From Streptomyces rimosus (GTDB lineage: Bacteria > Actinomycetota > Actinomycetes > Streptomycetales > Streptomycetaceae): a stretch of 64,000 nucleotides of DNA. Positions within the stretch are counted from its first letter, which is position 1. Every line of letters begins with the position of its first letter. The position numbers and the translations under genes are program-made. The DNA is taken from positions 62,001-126,000 of the forward strand of contig NZ_CP023688.1 in assembly GCF_008704655.1 (NCBI RefSeq), written 5' to 3'. Shown piece after piece: positions 1-7,995 of the stretch. The notes beneath the pieces were generated by a model. The model did no database searches, was not told the origin of the DNA, and was given only the letters and a program-made list of their open reading frames with translations.

Positions 1-61
1 GACGAATGGGAACATCGTCACCTGCTGGACTGGTGACGACTATCCGGACAGGGGGACGCGC

Positions 62-757
62 GTGGCCGCAATCCGCGACATCGAGGTCGTTGTCTTCGAC
101 ATCCTCGGAACCCTGGTCGACGAACCCCGCGGACTTCGAGCGGCGATCCGCGCCGAGCTGCCCACATCCTCGGACAACGCGTCTGTCAACGCACTATTCA
201 CCGTGTGGCAACAGCACCGCGAGCATGAGCAGCAGCGCATCGAGCAAGGCCGGCGCACGTACGCCAATACCGCGATCATCGACGCAGAGGCCGCTCAACG
301 GGTCGCCGACCACGCCGGCCTCACCGATCCCGCGGCCGTCAACCGACTGGCCACAGCAGGACAGCGTCTGCCGCCCTGGCCCGATTCCGTCGCCGGTCTC
401 GAACGGCTCACACAGCACTACCCTGTGCCCGGCCTCTCCAACGCAGACCGCACCACGTTGCTGCGGCTCAACGCCCACGCCGGGCTGCGCTGGCACCAAG
501 CCCTGTCCGCCGAAGCCGCTTCGGCCTACAAACCGGCACCCGAGGCCTACCAACTCGCCCTCGACGCCGCCGGATGCCCACCCCAACGCGTACTCATGGT
601 GGCCGCGCACGCCTGGGACCTCCGCGGAGCCCAGGCGCAGGGCATGCGCACCGCATACGTCCGACGACCGGTCGGTGACCCGCCCACGAGCTCCGACAAC
701 TTCGACTGGCAGTTCAGCGGGCTGAGCGAACTGGTCTCCGCGATGACGGCGAAATAG
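62..757 (+). CDS. HAD-family hydrolase (2-haloacid dehalogenase type)
   Basis: This 231-residue protein resembles type II haloacid dehalogenases, which use an Asp nucleophile to hydrolyse a small organic or phosphorylated substrate in the cytoplasm. Motif I is FDILGTLVDE near residue 13. The Ser-Asn motif appears in GLSNADRT (about residue 125), the conserved Lys in YKPAPEAY (about 160), and the C-terminal acidic motif region in VAAHAWDLRGA (about 182). The length is normal for the family. The GTG start has AGGGGGA just upstream. The substrate cannot be told from sequence; a phosphatase role is equally possible. The next gene starts about 200 bases downstream, so no operon partner is evident. 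Confidence 0.85.
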   Translation: MAAIRDIEVVVFDILGTLVDEPRGLRAAIRAELPTSSDNASVNALFTVWQQHREHEQQRIEQGRRTYANTAIIDAEAAQRVADHAGLTDPAAVNRLATAGQRLPPWPDSVAGLERLTQHYPVPGLSNADRTTLLRLNAHAGLRWHQALSAEAASAYKPAPEAYQLALDAAGCPPQRVLMVAAHAWDLRGAQAQGMRTAYVRRPVGDPPTSSDNFDWQFSGLSELVSAMTAK

Positions 758-960
758 GCGGATCGGTCCGAGCTGTGTCGCGCCGGTACGAAGCGGCTCG
801 GGCCACGGCACACCAACAAACCACAGCCGACACTCCAACACCGCGCACACGGACGTCCTCCTACCCCAGCCACCACAAGCCTGACGCCCGGACGGCCGGC
901 TTCACAGGCAGCGTGTCCAGAGCTGGTCCCGACTGAACAAAACTGACACGCTCAACGCCC

Positions 961-1677
961 ATGAAGGATCACGACAGCCCGGCGTCCGAAGCCCTCCGCC
1001 TGGTACACCACCACTTCCCGCACGCCGTGGGCGCCCTCCTCGGCGGTTCAGCCGCCCGAGGACACACTTCGGCAAGCAGCGACCTGGACGTGGCCGTCCT
1101 TTTGCCCGACTCGGACACCAGCCGCCGCCAAGTCATCCGCCACAACGGTCGTCTGGCCGAGCTGTTCATCCACACCGTTACGGACTTCCAGCAGGCACTG
1201 GAGCACAACCGGGGCAACCGCCGAGGCACTCTTCTGTTCATCTACGACCAAGGCATGCCTCTCCTGGACCCTTACGGCGATCTCGAGCGCGCACGCGTAC
1301 AGGCCCGCTCGTCACTCGCGGCGGGCCCCATCCCCCTCACCCCCGCTGAGTGGGAGCGCGGCCGCTATTTTCTGACCTGCTTCATGGACGATTTGATCGA
1401 CGTCCCGTCGACCAACCGTTACGAGCAGCTGTCCCTGACCGACCACACCTTGCGCGAAGCCGCGCACCTGCTAACCGCCCACCACAGAGCCTGGACAGGC
1501 ATCGGCAAGTGGCTGCCTCGCAGACTCCTGAGCGCGGATCCCGTACACGGCCAAGCCTTGCTGGACGGCCATCAGCGCGTAGCCGAGCATGCCGACACGG
1601 CACCGCTCGCTGTCGCGGCCGAGCGAGTGCTCGATCTCGTCGGCGGCCCGCTGAGAGAGGGCTATACCCAGCGATAG
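961..1677 (+). CDS. Nucleotidyltransferase-fold protein
   Basis: The 238-residue product has an N-terminal minimal nucleotidyltransferase core. It carries the signature GGSAARG (about residues 29-35), followed by SDLDVAVLL with the two metal-binding aspartates (about 41-49). Enzymes of this fold transfer NMP to antibiotics, RNA or proteins. The rest of the chain is helical, as in kanamycin-nucleotidyltransferase-like proteins, but no specific subfamily is recognised. No HEPN partner lies next to it, so a standard MNT/HEPN toxin-antitoxin pair is not supported. No clear Shine-Dalgarno sequence precedes the ATG, so the start could be wrong or the message leaderless. Confidence 0.7.
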   Translation: MKDHDSPASEALRLVHHHFPHAVGALLGGSAARGHTSASSDLDVAVLLPDSDTSRRQVIRHNGRLAELFIHTVTDFQQALEHNRGNRRGTLLFIYDQGMPLLDPYGDLERARVQARSSLAAGPIPLTPAEWERGRYFLTCFMDDLIDVPSTNRYEQLSLTDHTLREAAHLLTAHHRAWTGIGKWLPRRLLSADPVHGQALLDGHQRVAEHADTAPLAVAAERVLDLVGGPLREGYTQR

Positions 1678-1888
1678 GCCAAAGCAGGCACCGCAGTCTC
1701 CAGCCGTACGCCCTTCTCACGCCGAATTCGAGGACCGCACTGAGCGCGTACGAAGTCGCCCTCCTAGAAGGGAGAACAGCTGCCGACCGTGCCCAACGTC
1801 CTGGAAGTCACTGTTGTGCCGGACCGGGAGAAGCCGAGCATGGGTAGCGTTCGAGTCCGTCCCAGCCGCCTCAGGAAGGACATCAGCC

Positions 1889-2404
1889 ATGACGATCAGC
1901 TCGAATCCGGATGCGGACAGCCTGGCCGCGATCGAAGCGAGGATCGACCGGCGCCGGGACCAGTACGCGCTGCCCGAAGGGCATATCGCGGAGGCGGACT
2001 CGCCTTGGCTCCCGTTTGTCCCGCAGGTGATGATCAAGCATCTGACGTTCGACATCCGCAGCAGCTCGGCCGCGAACGTCCTGTGGGTACAGGCCGGCGG
2101 AGTGCTGGGCCGCCACCGCCACCGTGGCCCGGTTTCCGGCTATGTACTCGATGGCAGCTGGCGCTACCTGGAGTACGACTGGGTCGGCCGCCCGGGCGAC
2201 TTCATCCGGGAAAGTCCGGGCCGCACCCACACCCTGGTCTCCGATGAGGGCATGAAGACCGTCTTCTGGCTGAACGGGCCGGTGGAGTTCCTCGACGAGC
2301 AGGACAGGGTGACCGAAGTGATCGACGTCTTCTGGTTCATCGACCATTACGAGCGCGGCTGCCAGGAGCAGGGTATTCCGATCAACCGGGCGCTCTACCT
2401 GTGA
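1889..2404 (+). CDS. Cupin-domain protein, 2,4'-dihydroxyacetophenone dioxygenase-like
   Basis: This 171-residue single-domain cupin resembles the 2,4'-dihydroxyacetophenone dioxygenase family, non-haem metal oxygenases that cleave C-C bonds in aryl ketones. The metal ligands visible are HRHRG in cupin motif 1 (about residue 71) and the His of GRTHTL in motif 2 (about 112). The usual motif-1 glutamate is absent. The frame is open further upstream, but ATG 1889 is chosen because AGGAAGGA sits 8 bases before it. It appears to be transcribed alone. The substrate is unknown, and many proteins of this family are untested. Confidence 0.75.
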   Translation: MTISSNPDADSLAAIEARIDRRRDQYALPEGHIAEADSPWLPFVPQVMIKHLTFDIRSSSAANVLWVQAGGVLGRHRHRGPVSGYVLDGSWRYLEYDWVGRPGDFIRESPGRTHTLVSDEGMKTVFWLNGPVEFLDEQDRVTEVIDVFWFIDHYERGCQEQGIPINRALYL

Positions 2405-2936
2405 TCCAGGCCCTCAGATTCATCAGGTCCTCGGGGGCAGCCCGGACGCCGGCCCGAGGGCGGTGTGAAAACGTTCATGCCCTCGGGTCGGAGCTGACGT
2501 GGACGCGTTCGTAGCGGTCCAAGCGACTCATTGGTGAACGAAGCTGCTCGCCGGTCTCGCGCGCGATCAACGCAGGGGCTTTCACGACTCATCGCGGCGC
2601 TCCGCCGGCTTGCCCCTCCTCACAGCCCTGCGCGGACGCGCTTCGGGGGCGCCGTCTTCGTTGCCTTTGGCAGCACCCGCGCATCACTCCCGGTGGCATT
2701 CGGTCGCTGTATACCCACCTTCTACGTGCAGATCGCAACCAACGGGACCTCGTGCGTTGCGTAACCGCGGAGGGAGAGACGCAGCCGCCAGGCTGGGACG
2801 CGTGCGTTGCCCATGGTGGCGGATATACGACATCACCCGTGAAGGCAACGGTGCAGTCGCAGAGCTGCCAGCCACCTGTCGACAAGACCTGCTGGACTGA
2901 TCGCGAAACGCGCCAGCCCATACAGGACGGAACACG
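2405..2936. other. 532-base intergenic region before the MFS gene
   Basis: Apart from the hairpin at 2453-2487, no gene is supported here. Short frames exist on both strands, but none has a convincing start, ribosome site or recognisable motif. The promoter of the MFS gene must lie in the right-hand end. Codon patterns around 2700-2900 hint at decayed coding sequence, but no family could be named. Confidence 0.4.
2453..2487 (+). terminator. Hairpin downstream of the cupin gene
   Basis: CCCGAGGGC at 2453-2461 pairs with GCCCTCGGG at 2479-2487 across a 17-nt loop, 49 bases after the cupin stop codon. There is no U-tract, which is usual for Streptomyces. It is a terminator candidate by position only. 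Confidence 0.4.
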
Positions 2937-4175
2937 ATGTCGATTACCACCGCCGCTGCTCCCAACAGTCAATATGCGCCCTCTCGAGTCCCGCTGATGG
3001 GGTGGCTGGCGGTGGTCTCGGTCATGATGGGAATCTTTGCCATCGTCACCACCGAGATTCTGCCGATCGGCCTGCTGACCTCGATCGGTTCCGATTTCAC
3101 CGTGTCGGACGGAATGGCCGGGCTGATGATGACCATGCCCGGCTTTCTGGCGGCTGCCGCCGCTCCGCTCGTCACCGCGGCCACAGCACGCTTCGACCGC
3201 CGGCTGATGCTGTGCGTATTCATGCTTCTGCTGGTACTGGCGAACTTCCTCGCCACCGCGGCACCCGACTACTGGCTCGTGCTGGTCTCTCGGATCATGG
3301 TCGGAATAACGATCGGCGGCTTCTGGCCAATCGGCGCGGGGCTGGCCGGCCGACTGGTGCCACCGGCCTTCGTCGGCAGGGCAACTGCTGTGATCTTTTC
3401 TGCTGTTCCGTTGGGTTCCGTTCTCGGCGTACCGGTCGGCACCCTTATCGGCCATTTCGCCGGATGGCGAACGGCTCTCAACGTCATGGGAGTTCTGGCA
3501 GCCGGCGTGCTGGTCATGCTGTTCGTCTTCGTACCGTCTCTTCCCCCGGTCCAGTCCACACGACTGAGTGTCCTCGGAAGCATGCTCCGCAGTGCCGGCA
3601 CCCGCTTCGCTCTCTTGCTGACGTTCCTGATGGTGATGGCCCACTTCGCCACCTACACCTACGTCACACCATTCCTGGAGCAGGTCACTCACGTCAGCGG
3701 TGGTTTGATCACTACGTTCTTGCTGCTTTACGGTGCCGCCGGCATCCTCGGAAATTTTCTGGGCGGCGCGTGGGTGGCCCGATATCCCCGGAGTGTCTTC
3801 GGGCTTGCGGCCGGACTGATCGCCGCATCGACCCTCCTGCTCCCAGTATTGGGCCGCTGGAATGCGGGCGCGGTGGTTCTGCTGATCGTGTGGGGTATCG
3901 CGTATGGTGCCGTGCCAGTCGCGTCGCAGACCTGGTTCTCCAAGGCGGCACCACACACCCCGGAAGCGGCGTCGGTTCTGTTCACCGCCTCCTTCCAGGC
4001 AACGATCTCTGCCGGCGCACTCACAGGCGGAGTCATCCTGGACCGCACCTCTCCGTCCACGGTCATGCTGCTGGGCGGATGCACCGCAGTTCTCATGCTT
4101 CTGGTGATGGGGGCACGCTCCGTCGAGCGTCTTACCGGTCCGCACAGTGCGGAGCGGTCTCGAACGCGCGAATAA
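2937..4175 (+). CDS. MFS exporter, DHA1 family (AraJ/YdhP-like)
   Basis: This 412-residue membrane protein has about twelve hydrophobic segments and the look of drug:H+ antiporter-1 sugar-efflux/drug exporters. The first transmembrane segment carries TTEILPIGLL, typical of the AraJ/YdhP/NepI group. The basic loop ARFDRR lies between segments 2 and 3, as in the MFS signature. It probably expels a small hydrophobic or sugar-like compound by proton antiport. The ATG follows AGGACGG by about 8 bases. It stands alone between long intergenic stretches, so context does not name the substrate. Confidence 0.85.
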   Translation: MSITTAAAPNSQYAPSRVPLMGWLAVVSVMMGIFAIVTTEILPIGLLTSIGSDFTVSDGMAGLMMTMPGFLAAAAAPLVTAATARFDRRLMLCVFMLLLVLANFLATAAPDYWLVLVSRIMVGITIGGFWPIGAGLAGRLVPPAFVGRATAVIFSAVPLGSVLGVPVGTLIGHFAGWRTALNVMGVLAAGVLVMLFVFVPSLPPVQSTRLSVLGSMLRSAGTRFALLLTFLMVMAHFATYTYVTPFLEQVTHVSGGLITTFLLLYGAAGILGNFLGGAWVARYPRSVFGLAAGLIAASTLLLPVLGRWNAGAVVLLIVWGIAYGAVPVASQTWFSKAAPHTPEAASVLFTASFQATISAGALTGGVILDRTSPSTVMLLGGCTAVLMLLVMGARSVERLTGPHSAERSRTRE

Positions 4176-4756
4176 CCGGCGCACCGACAAGAAGGCACGC
4201 TGCGGCCGGGCGCCCCGGCGGCTGGTAGGAGAACGACCTGCTGCGCCGCCCGTGTCTCGTACCGGACTGCGGAGGGTCTACGAGGGCTGACACCGGCATG
4301 CGCCCGTGCCAGCGCCCCCAACACCTGGGCCGCGACCGTCACCAGTGTCGGCGCTCAGGTCAGGACCAAGTCAGCTTGCCCCGGCGCCGTGCCCCGCAAC
4401 GTCGCCCAACGCCAGCACGGTTGACGCGTCAGCCGCGGTGACAGCCCGCCGCCACTGGAAAAACCACTCCGGCCCCGGAGTCGAGAGAGCACAGGCTGCG
4501 GCCCTGACCACCCTCGCCACGCATGGTGCCCAACCGCGTGGTCGGCGCCATGTTCACGGTGACTGTTGCAGGCTCGCCCGATGTCGACGACGGCGTTGCT
4601 GTGCGCCCTGTCGCCGCCGTTGTCGTGGGCGCCCTGGCCGACGGCGGGACGGAGAACCTTGCGTCACCCATCCCTTGGGTTATAAGTTATAACTATCGCA
4701 AGAAGCTGAAGCTTCGCACTCGATGCATCCTGCCCTCGGAACGAAAGAGAACTGCC
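4176..4756. other. 581-base intergenic region holding the Dabb gene control site
   Basis: No gene is supported between the MFS stop and the Dabb start. Frames on the plus strand run into the Dabb gene but lack a ribosome site and family features before GTG 4757. The only clear element is the palindrome at 4679-4693. Confidence 0.45.
4679..4693. promoter_or_regulatory. 15-bp perfect palindrome, probable operator
   Basis: GTTATAAGTTATAAC is a perfect inverted repeat (GTTATAA, one base, TTATAAC) in otherwise GC-rich DNA, 63 bases before the Dabb start. A close relative, GTTATAGCCTATAAC, lies at 59012-59026 before another small gene set. Both copies follow a CATCCC a few bases upstream. This suggests one regulator binding both, perhaps overlapping the -10 region. 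The regulator is not identified. Confidence 0.6.
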
Positions 4757-5164
4757 GTGATCTATCACCAGATTCGCCTCGCCATGCGCCCCGACGCCCC
4801 CAAGCACAAGGTCGACGAAGCGCTCGGCCTGCTGCGCAGGATGGGCCAGGAGATTGACGCCGTCGAACACTGGGCCGTCGGCCGTGACATCGGCGGCGAC
4901 TTCGACTACGGCGCTCTCTTCGTGGTCAAGGACATCGACGCGTACCGCGCGTACATGCACGCCCCGCTCCATCGCCAGGTCGACGAGATCGGTCTACCGC
5001 TGGTTCGGAACATGATTTCCCAGGACCTCACCGACGACGAGGACCCGGAAATCGCTGACAAGATCCGCAAAATTCACGCGGACCGCTTCGCCGGTGATCC
5101 CGCCCTCGCCGCCCTGATCGAGGGGCTCGGTTCGTACGAAGGCAGCGGCGTAGCGAACGGCTGA
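4757..5164 (+). CDS. Dabb (stress-responsive A/B barrel) domain protein
   Basis: This 135-residue protein begins IYHQIRLAMRP and contains GRDIGGDFDYGALFVVKDIDAYRAY in pieces typical of Dabb-fold ferredoxin-like barrels (roughly residues 1-95). The end DEIGLPLVRNM also fits the family. A tail of about 40 residues follows. Dabb proteins usually dimerise and serve as small-molecule binders or cyclases, so function is open. GTG 4757 is chosen because it begins the domain, although the upstream GAAAGAGA is a weak ribosome site. The palindrome at 4679 probably controls it. Confidence 0.75.
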   Translation: MIYHQIRLAMRPDAPKHKVDEALGLLRRMGQEIDAVEHWAVGRDIGGDFDYGALFVVKDIDAYRAYMHAPLHRQVDEIGLPLVRNMISQDLTDDEDPEIADKIRKIHADRFAGDPALAALIEGLGSYEGSGVANG

Positions 5165-5611
5165 AGGCCGGCTGCGCGGGCTGTCGTTCGGCTCGTCGGC
5201 GGGTATGGGCGGAGAAGGGCGGGGCACGATGTCCAAGCGTGCGAAGCCGAGTCTCCGCCCAGCGGCACCCGCCGAGAGTGACCGTGGACGAGCACCGCCA
5301 AGGCGGTCTGATGACGCGTCGACACGGACTGGACCGCGTCACGGAAGCCCATCCTCGACCACTACAACTACAGCATGCGCCCCTCGTCGGCCGGGCTGAC
5401 CAGCGCGGTACGGCTGTGGAGCACGTTGCGGCTGATCGATCGGCTCGTCCGGAGTTCACACACGGAGTGGAAGCGGGCAAGAGGACGAGCGGAGGAAAGG
5501 GCAGCAAGGGAAGATGTCCGGGACGGCGAGTCGTCCGCCTATCTACTCGATGCCGACCGAAACCCAAGGGCCCTGACCCCACTCAGCCCAACCGCCCCGA
5601 AAACCCAGCCC
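5165..5611. other. 447-base stretch without a supported gene
   Basis: No intact gene is supported. A plus-strand frame reads KPILDHYNYSMRPSSAGLT and on to about 5707, with fairly protein-like composition. It has no good ribosome site, overlaps the NUDIX gene on the other strand and matches no family known to me. It may be a remnant, in line with the decayed genes a kilobase to the right. Confidence 0.35.
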
Positions 5612-6094
5612 TCAGTGCTGAATGAGACCCCCAACCGCGACAGGAGCAACATGCCCCGTCACCGGAAGCCTCTCCGCCAGATCGAGACCGATATCGACCA
5701 ACGATGACCGACGCAGGCCAGCCACATCACCGATCTGCGTCCAGACCGACTCGGCGATTTCGCCGTTCGGTTCGGGGCGGAGTTGGCCGCCGGTGATGCG
5801 GACTCGGTAGAAGATGCCGACGTTCTGGTGGTCGGGCAGGCCGGGCCTGGGGCGGTCGGCCGCGGGGATCAGCCGGGAGTCCACGCCCAGGAGGCGTTCG
5901 ACCTCCGCGTTGCAGCCGGTCTCCTCGGCGACCTCCCGGATCACCGCATCGAACGGGTCCTCCCCGTGCTCTACCCGGCCACCCGGCAGCGTCCAGTTGC
6001 TCTCGCCATTGGGTGATACATGGCGGGCGAGCAGCACCTGTCCGTCCTCAATACACACGGCGTACGCCGCCAGTCGGAAACTCAACCTCCGCAC
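5612..6094 (-). CDS. NUDIX hydrolase
   Basis: The product contains a complete NUDIX box, from GGRVEHGED through REVAEETGC (about residues 39-61), with the Glu residues that bind Mg2+. NUDIX enzymes hydrolyse nucleoside diphosphates linked to another group, for example oxidised nucleotides or nucleotide sugars. LPGG before the box and the C-terminal WTQIGDV are typical. The frame is open up to 6202, but conserved sequence begins at RRLSFRLAAYAV. GTG 6094 or TTG 6085, next to GGGGAGG, is the likelier start. The true substrate is unknown. Confidence 0.75.
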   Translation of the reverse strand: MRRLSFRLAAYAVCIEDGQVLLARHVSPNGESNWTLPGGRVEHGEDPFDAVIREVAEETGCNAEVERLLGVDSRLIPAADRPRPGLPDHQNVGIFYRVRITGGQLRPEPNGEIAESVWTQIGDVAGLRRSSLVDIGLDLAERLPVTGHVAPVAVGGLIQH

Positions 6095-6241
6095 CTCCCC
6101 AACGGACCCTACGCCGGCCGCCAGAACCCCGTGCCGTACACCACCGAGCCTGATGCGTTCGCAAGTCCCGCGCGCCTCTTCAACGGCTGACTGGGCATGC
6201 ATAGTTCACAGCCTCCGCGACGGCAGAGAGCAGTAACGGGG

Positions 6242-6671
6242 ATGGTGGAACCGCCCGGAGGCAACTCCCCGACCTCACCGCGGCGTCCGCCCCGGTGGCC
6301 GGCTGGTCTCGCACTGGTCGTGCCAGGTGTGTGGGCGGTGCTGCGTGGGCGGCGGTACACGGTCCGGGTGCTCGCCAGTACGGAAGACCTTCCCGCGGAT
6401 GAGCAGGTCGTGCTCGGCCGCCCGTCCGCCCGGCTGCCGCGCCTGGGGGCCGACCGCAGTCACGTCTCGGACGAGATCTGGCAGACCGAAGCGCTCGCCG
6501 CAGCGGCTGCGGCAGCGCGTCCTGCGGGAGCGGTACGTCAGAGCCATGATCCGGTTCGGCGCCGAATGGACGCCGCACCTGGCGATGCCGGACGGCAGAT
6601 TCCCGCTGATCGGCTTCCCGCGCCGTACGCAGCACGCCCTGCGGCGCGTTCTGCGGCCGGTCTACCAGTGA
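6242..6671 (+). pseudogene. Frameshifted hypothetical gene
   Basis: Protein-like sequence runs in one frame from about 6242 (LALVVPGVWAVLRGRRYTV to SDEIWQTEALAAAAA, ending near 6515). It then continues in another frame (RERYVRAMIRFGAEW to RRVLRPVYQ) to a stop at 6669-6671. Neither frame alone gives a sensible protein. A single frameshift near 6510-6520 would join them into one chain of about 140 residues with an N-terminal hydrophobic segment. I do not recognise the family. A sequencing error is possible, but other breaks lie just downstream. Confidence 0.45.
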
Positions 6672-6996
6672 GCGGGGGTACCAGCCCGGGTCGCCCCCAC
6701 GACCGCACGTCCGTGGCCGGTCGCGACGGCCGTGATCCGGGTCGCCAGATTCTGGCTCGGCCTGACGGCATGGTGGCTTCTCGCCTCCGGCAGCCTTCCC
6801 CTCGCTTCTCCACAACCTTGTCGGCAACTCCTCCCAGAATGCAGGCTCTGCCCCGGGCGCGGAGGGAACCGACGGACTGACCTGGCTGGTGGTGTACGCC
6901 GCAGCGCTGCCCCTGCTCTGCGTGCTGGGTTTCGCCGACGCCACCGGGCTGGTCCTCCGGCACGACGTACGCGGACGGATCGACTCGCGTCTTTGA
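6672..6996 (+). pseudogene. Frameshifted small membrane-protein gene
   Basis: After the stop at 6669-6671 the same frame reads AVIRVARFWLGLTAWWLLASG (from about 6729). Coding character then moves to the next frame near 6795: SLLHNLVGNSSQN, TDGLTWLVVYAAALPLLCVLGFADATG, and on to a stop at 6994-6996. Joined, these give two hydrophobic segments of a small membrane protein with a basic C-terminal tail. No ribosome site or intact start is present. No family is named. Confidence 0.45.
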
Positions 6997-7036
6997 CGCG
7001 TGGCCGTGCAGAGGCCACCACCCGGATCAAGCGGGC

Positions 7037-7150
7037 GTAGCCAACACCTCCGATGACGAGCACTTCGCCACCGCGATCACGGACACCGGCCGCGAGCACT
7101 TGATCATCGCCGGTGTCACACGACGTGCGCACCGTCTCCGGACCTCGTAC
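7037..7150 (+). pseudogene. Fragment of an isochorismatase-family hydrolase
   Basis: The frame starting at 7037 reads DDEHFATAITDTGREHLIIAGVT. This matches the stretch of isochorismatase-like cysteine hydrolases just before the catalytic Cys (consensus of the type TGRKxLIIAGVxTDVCV). After AGVT the expected TDVCV continuation appears only approximately and in a shifted frame (HDVRTV). The N-terminal two thirds, the catalytic Cys and the rest are missing, so this is a non-functional remnant. Confidence 0.5.
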
Positions 7151-7201
7151 CCCAGCCACAAGCCCGCTCCCACCCCCATGCCAACCACAGCCCCAGCCTC
7201 C

Positions 7202-7921
7202 CTACCGCCCCACAAGCCCCCCAACCATCACCCCAAGAGTGAAATCGAACCGCTCGTGCCCCTCCCCCGCGGTCAGCTCGGCCGCGTGGCGGATGGTGTG
7301 GGGGAAGGTCGCGGCGGGCAGGGCGGTGAGGCGGCGTTGGAGTTCGTCGCGGTCGAGGACCCAGGCGTCGTCGTGGGCCGCTCGCCGGCGTGCGATCGAC
7401 ACCTCCAGGCAGTAGGCGGCCACGTACAGCAGGAGGGCGTCGACGGCCCAGGCGGCGGCCTGGGGTGCGATGCCGCCGGCGAGCAGGACCGCCAGGAGTC
7501 CCTCGCCGACGCGCAGGGTCTCCCGGTCGGTGGGAGCCATGGCCAGCGCGGCGCGGGAGATGCCGGGGTATTTCAGGTACTGGTCGCGCAGCTGGGCGCA
7601 TACGCCGCGGATCTGCTCCTGCCAGGCCGCGGGATCGGGCTCGGGGAGTACGAGCTCGGCGCACAGCCGTCCGATGAGCAGTTCGTCGAGGTCGGACTTG
7701 TTGACCACATGGGCGTAGAGCGAGGCGGGTCCGGTGTCGAGCGCACCGGCCAGTCGGCGCATGGTCAGCGCCTCGTAACCCTCTGTGGCGATGACGCCCA
7801 GCGCGGTGTCGATGACCTGTTCCACGGTGATCGGGGCCTTGCGGCGCCGCGGCCTGGAGGCTGCTTCGGCTTGGGGATTCGGCGGCTGGTGGCGTGCCGC
7901 GCGTCGCTCTCTCGGGTTCAC
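7202..7921 (-). CDS. TetR-family transcriptional regulator
   Basis: This 239-residue regulator has an N-terminal helix-turn-helix (ITVEQVIDTALGVIATEGY through TMRRLAGALDTGPASLYAHV, about residues 31-75), preceded by a basic arginine-rich tail. Its C-terminal half resembles the TetR_C ligand-binding domain. It is divergent from the flavin monooxygenase, with only about 75 bases between the two starts. Those bases hold two identical palindromes at 7943-7953 and 7961-7971. The regulator probably represses both genes until a ligand, possibly the monooxygenase substrate, releases it. Confidence 0.85.
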   Translation of the reverse strand: MNPRERRAARHQPPNPQAEAASRPRRRKAPITVEQVIDTALGVIATEGYEALTMRRLAGALDTGPASLYAHVVNKSDLDELLIGRLCAELVLPEPDPAAWQEQIRGVCAQLRDQYLKYPGISRAALAMAPTDRETLRVGEGLLAVLLAGGIAPQAAAWAVDALLLYVAAYCLEVSIARRRAAHDDAWVLDRDELQRRLTALPAATFPHTIRHAAELTAGEGHERFDFTLGVMVGGLVGR

Positions 7922-7941
7922 CTGGTCATCATAACTTGACG

Positions 7942-7972
7942 CGAACAGTGTTCGTAAGTAGAACAGTGTTCG
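7942..7972. promoter_or_regulatory. Duplicated TetR-type operator
   Basis: The palindrome GAACAGTGTTC occurs twice, at 7943-7953 and 7961-7971, with an 18-base repeat period (GAACAGTGTTCGTAAGTA then GAACAGTGTTCGT). It sits between the divergent TetR and monooxygenase genes. Spacing of nearly two helical turns would place two dimers on nearly the same DNA face. Confidence 0.7.
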
Positions 7973-7995
7973 TGAAGACGAATGTGCAGCAGGAC

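Noticed and set aside
2589..4190. Long minus-strand open frame of 533 codons opposite the MFS gene
   Set aside because: It is low-complexity, rich in Arg, Gly and Gln, lacks a ribosome site and family motifs, and mirrors a clear membrane transporter on the plus strand.
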